From Sphingobacteriia bacterium (GTDB taxonomy: Bacteria > Bacteroidota > Bacteroidia > Chitinophagales > Chitinophagaceae): DNA of 8,551 bases. The DNA lies in the NCBI GenBank assembly GCA_004294465.1, contig REAV01000019.1, positions 1-8,551 on the forward strand, read 5' to 3'. The notes under the pieces are model-generated. The model had not been told where the DNA came from, did not search any database, and saw nothing but the letters and a program-made list of their open reading frames with translations. Made by a program: the position numbers and the translations under genes. Below, piece by piece: positions 7,224-8,551 of this stretch (position 1 is its first letter; every line of letters starts with the position of its first letter).

Positions 7224-7973
7224 ATGCAAATTATTCCATTATCCGAAGGCAGCTTTACCATTGATAAAACCAAGATTTTTGTTCCATTTGATACAGCAAC
7301 AGAGATATTGAATAATCGACCAATCGGTAGTTTATTAGTAGAGATTCAGCCCTTTGTGATCATCACTTCCAAAGATGTCATTTTAATAGATGCCGGATTA
7401 GGCTATAATTTATCGAATGGTCAACCTCAAATTTATCATAACCTCGAAAAAGCAGGCATCAATCCATCTCAGGTTACTAAAGTACTGATGAGTCATTTAC
7501 ACAAAGATCATGCAGGAGGAATAACTACTAAAAATGCTACAACTGGCGAACAATTTATTGCATTTCCATATGCAACCTATTATGTTCAGAGCAGAGAATT
7601 TGAGTTTGCGTTGGGCATTGGATCTGCATCTTATGTAAAAGAAGATATAACCCTTTTATCGGAGTTTAGCAAAGTGGAATGGCTGGAAGATGATATGGGA
7701 TATATCGATGAATATATTCAATATGAGCTTACAGGAGCGCACAGTAAATTTCATCAAGTGTTTTGGATCAGAGAAGATAACGAAACCATATTCTTTGGTG
7801 GCGACGATGCACCTCAATTGCAACAAATGAAGAGCCGCTTTGTAGCCAAATATGATTTCGATGGAAAAAAATGCATGGAACTAAGAAGACAATGGTGGGA
7901 AAAAGGCAATAACGAGCAATGGAAATTTCTTTTCTATCACGACAATGCTTCACCCATATTTCAAAATACTTAA
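7224..7973 (+). CDS. Metallo-beta-lactamase-fold hydrolase, substrate unknown
   Basis: Soluble 249-residue protein with no signal peptide, so probably cytoplasmic. It carries a complete set of two-metal MBL ligands: HLHKDH (His91, His93, Asp95, His96), a His in TGAHSKFH (His173), an Asp in GGDDAP (Asp194 or Asp195) and a C-terminal His239 in YHD. Length and the SHLHKDHAGG context resemble AiiA-type lactonases, but the catalytic Tyr that AiiA carries three residues after its bridging Asp is not present (Pro197 or Gln198 instead). Lactonase activity is therefore not supported. Other possibilities are a thioesterase, a phosphodiesterase or another ester hydrolase. It starts with ATG 9 bp after rodA and is probably transcribed with it. 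Its stop overlaps the stop of the convergent gene. The fold is sure; the function is open. Confidence 0.9.
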   Translation: MQIIPLSEGSFTIDKTKIFVPFDTATEILNNRPIGSLLVEIQPFVIITSKDVILIDAGLGYNLSNGQPQIYHNLEKAGINPSQVTKVLMSHLHKDHAGGITTKNATTGEQFIAFPYATYYVQSREFEFALGIGSASYVKEDITLLSEFSKVEWLEDDMGYIDEYIQYELTGAHSKFHQVFWIREDNETIFFGGDDAPQLQQMKSRFVAKYDFDGKKCMELRRQWWEKGNNEQWKFLFYHDNASPIFQNT

Positions 7974-8404
7974 TTGTTATTGTTCAAAGGAGTTTGTCCA
8001 TTCCCTTTTTTCAGATTATTCATTCGTCTATTCATTAACTCTTTGCGCAATTCATTATTAAAATCTTTTTCTAACTTATACATCTTATTTACTCTTTCAT
8101 CGCTCATCAAAATTTTTCTAAAATCAGCATTGTACTTTTTACGAACATTCAATGCCTTCTCCTCAAAAACCAGTTCGTTATCTAGATTCTCTCTTCTGGC
8201 TTTTTTAAGCTCTTCAAAATAAATATTATGAACCGGCCAGAATTTCTGCGCTTCTTCTGGAGTCAAATTTAACTGTCGAGTTATATAAGCCACTTTTAGC
8301 GCTTCAATATTATTTTTATTGAACTGTCTTTCGGGCTTGTTTTGTGCATTTGAAACTACTATTCCAAAACAAAAAAGTGCAATGACTAATACTAATTTTT
8401 TCAT
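7970..8404 (-). CDS. Small exported Spy/CpxP-like helical protein, possible ECF-sigma-linked sensor
   Basis: Predicted 144-residue secreted or periplasmic protein. Residues 1-20 form a signal peptide (MKKLVLVIALFCFGIVVSNA) with likely cleavage before Gln21. The mature part is helical, highly charged and Asn/Lys/Glu/Arg-rich. ITRQLNLTPEEAQKFWPVHN (41-60) resembles the LTxxQ motif of Spy/CpxP chaperones, and a related helical stretch follows at about 98-123. Similar Bacteroidota proteins are often annotated as sensors of ECF-type sigma factors or as Spy-like proteins. The start is ATG at 8404: an in-frame ATG at 8443 would add 13 polar residues before the signal peptide and overlap the upstream gene. 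It lies 10 bp downstream of the partial gene on the same strand, so both are likely in one operon. It ends in an Asn-rich tail, and its stop overlaps the convergent hydrolase stop. Function is inferred from weak motif similarity. Confidence 0.8.
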   Translation of the reverse strand: MKKLVLVIALFCFGIVVSNAQNKPERQFNKNNIEALKVAYITRQLNLTPEEAQKFWPVHNIYFEELKKARRENLDNELVFEEKALNVRKKYNADFRKILMSDERVNKMYKLEKDFNNELRKELMNRRMNNLKKGNGQTPLNNNN

Positions 8405-8414
8405 ACAATAATTT

Positions 8415-8551
8415 TTAACTTTCTTTTTGTTTGACAGTTTCACTGCCTACTTCATTTAAATACTCTTTTAATTCTTCATCAGAAATTTGTTGAAAATTTC
8501 CTTGATTGATATTTTCCATTTCCTCTGGAATTGTTATATGCTCGGTTCCTG
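8415..8551 (-). CDS. C-terminal fragment of an unidentified protein, truncated by window edge
   Basis: Reading from 8549 leftwards there is an open frame of 44 codons ending in TAA at 8417-8415; the start lies beyond the right edge. The visible end is acidic and polar (GTEHITIPEEMENINQ, then ISDEELKEYLNEVG) and closes with VKQKES. There is no membrane segment or recognisable catalytic motif in this part. The stop is 10 bp before the ATG of the Spy-like gene, so the two are almost certainly co-transcribed. Genes in this position upstream of such exported proteins in Bacteroidota are sometimes anti-sigma-like proteins that follow an ECF sigma gene; that is inference from context only. The spacing, the codon content and the read-through to the window edge support a real gene, but the family is unknown. 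Confidence 0.7.
   Translation of the reverse strand, partial: GTEHITIPEEMENINQGNFQQISDEELKEYLNEVGSETVKQKES

Noticed and set aside
7224..7973. Calling the MBL-fold protein a quorum-quenching lactonase
   Set aside because: The metal ligands are shared by the whole superfamily, and the catalytic Tyr expected near the bridging Asp in AiiA-type lactonases is missing.
7974..8222. 82-codon plus-strand ORF after the hydrolase
   Set aside because: It is antisense to the Spy-like gene, whose signal peptide and motif make the minus strand the coding one; the Phe/Leu/Ser-rich product reflects reversed Lys/Asn/Glu codons.
8405..8443. ATG at 8443 as the start of the Spy-like gene
   Set aside because: It would place 13 polar residues before a clear signal peptide and overlap the end of the upstream gene; the ATG at 8404 fits better.

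Overview
This window looks like ordinary core chromosome from a low-GC member of the Bacteroidota. Within that phylum the family Chitinophagaceae is my best guess. The evidence is a Bacteroidota-style cell-elongation cluster (mreB-mreC-mreD-mrdA-rodA), A/T-rich upstream regions with no clear Shine-Dalgarno sequences, TAnnTTTG-type promoter matches, and the RodA and MreC sequences themselves. The family assignment is from memory of protein families; no search was run.

Layout. Positions 2-1264 hold the end of purD (purine biosynthesis), whose first few codons lie left of the window. After a 60-bp gap with a candidate promoter comes a plus-strand run: mreB (1325-2350), mreC (2368-3216, TTG start), mreD (3213-3743), mrdA/PBP2 (3793-5883), rodA (5880-7214) and a metallo-beta-lactamase-fold hydrolase (7224-7973). 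mreC/mreD and mrdA/rodA each overlap by the four bases ATGA. The only gap of note inside the run, 3744-3792, carries an exact TAnnTTTG match and may let mrdA-rodA be transcribed separately. On the minus strand, converging on this run, are a small exported Spy/CpxP-like protein (7970-8404) and, 10 bp upstream of it, the C-terminal end of an unidentified gene that runs off the right edge (8415-8551).

How the genes work together. MreB filaments on the inner face of the membrane, with MreC and MreD, position the synthase pair RodA (glycosyltransferase) and PBP2 (transpeptidase) to build side-wall peptidoglycan. The hydrolase has a complete set of metal ligands but no known link to wall synthesis. 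The minus-strand pair resembles loci that, in this phylum, often sit behind an ECF sigma factor gene, but no sigma factor is visible here.

No gene-free stretch exceeds about 60 bp. I saw no RNA genes, mobile elements, CRISPR arrays or convincing intrinsic terminators. I do not see a new system in this window. The points worth a second look are the TTG start of mreC, the internal promoter before mrdA, the hydrolase attached to the elongation operon, the stop codons shared in a TTAA at 7970-7973, and the minus-strand pair at the right edge.
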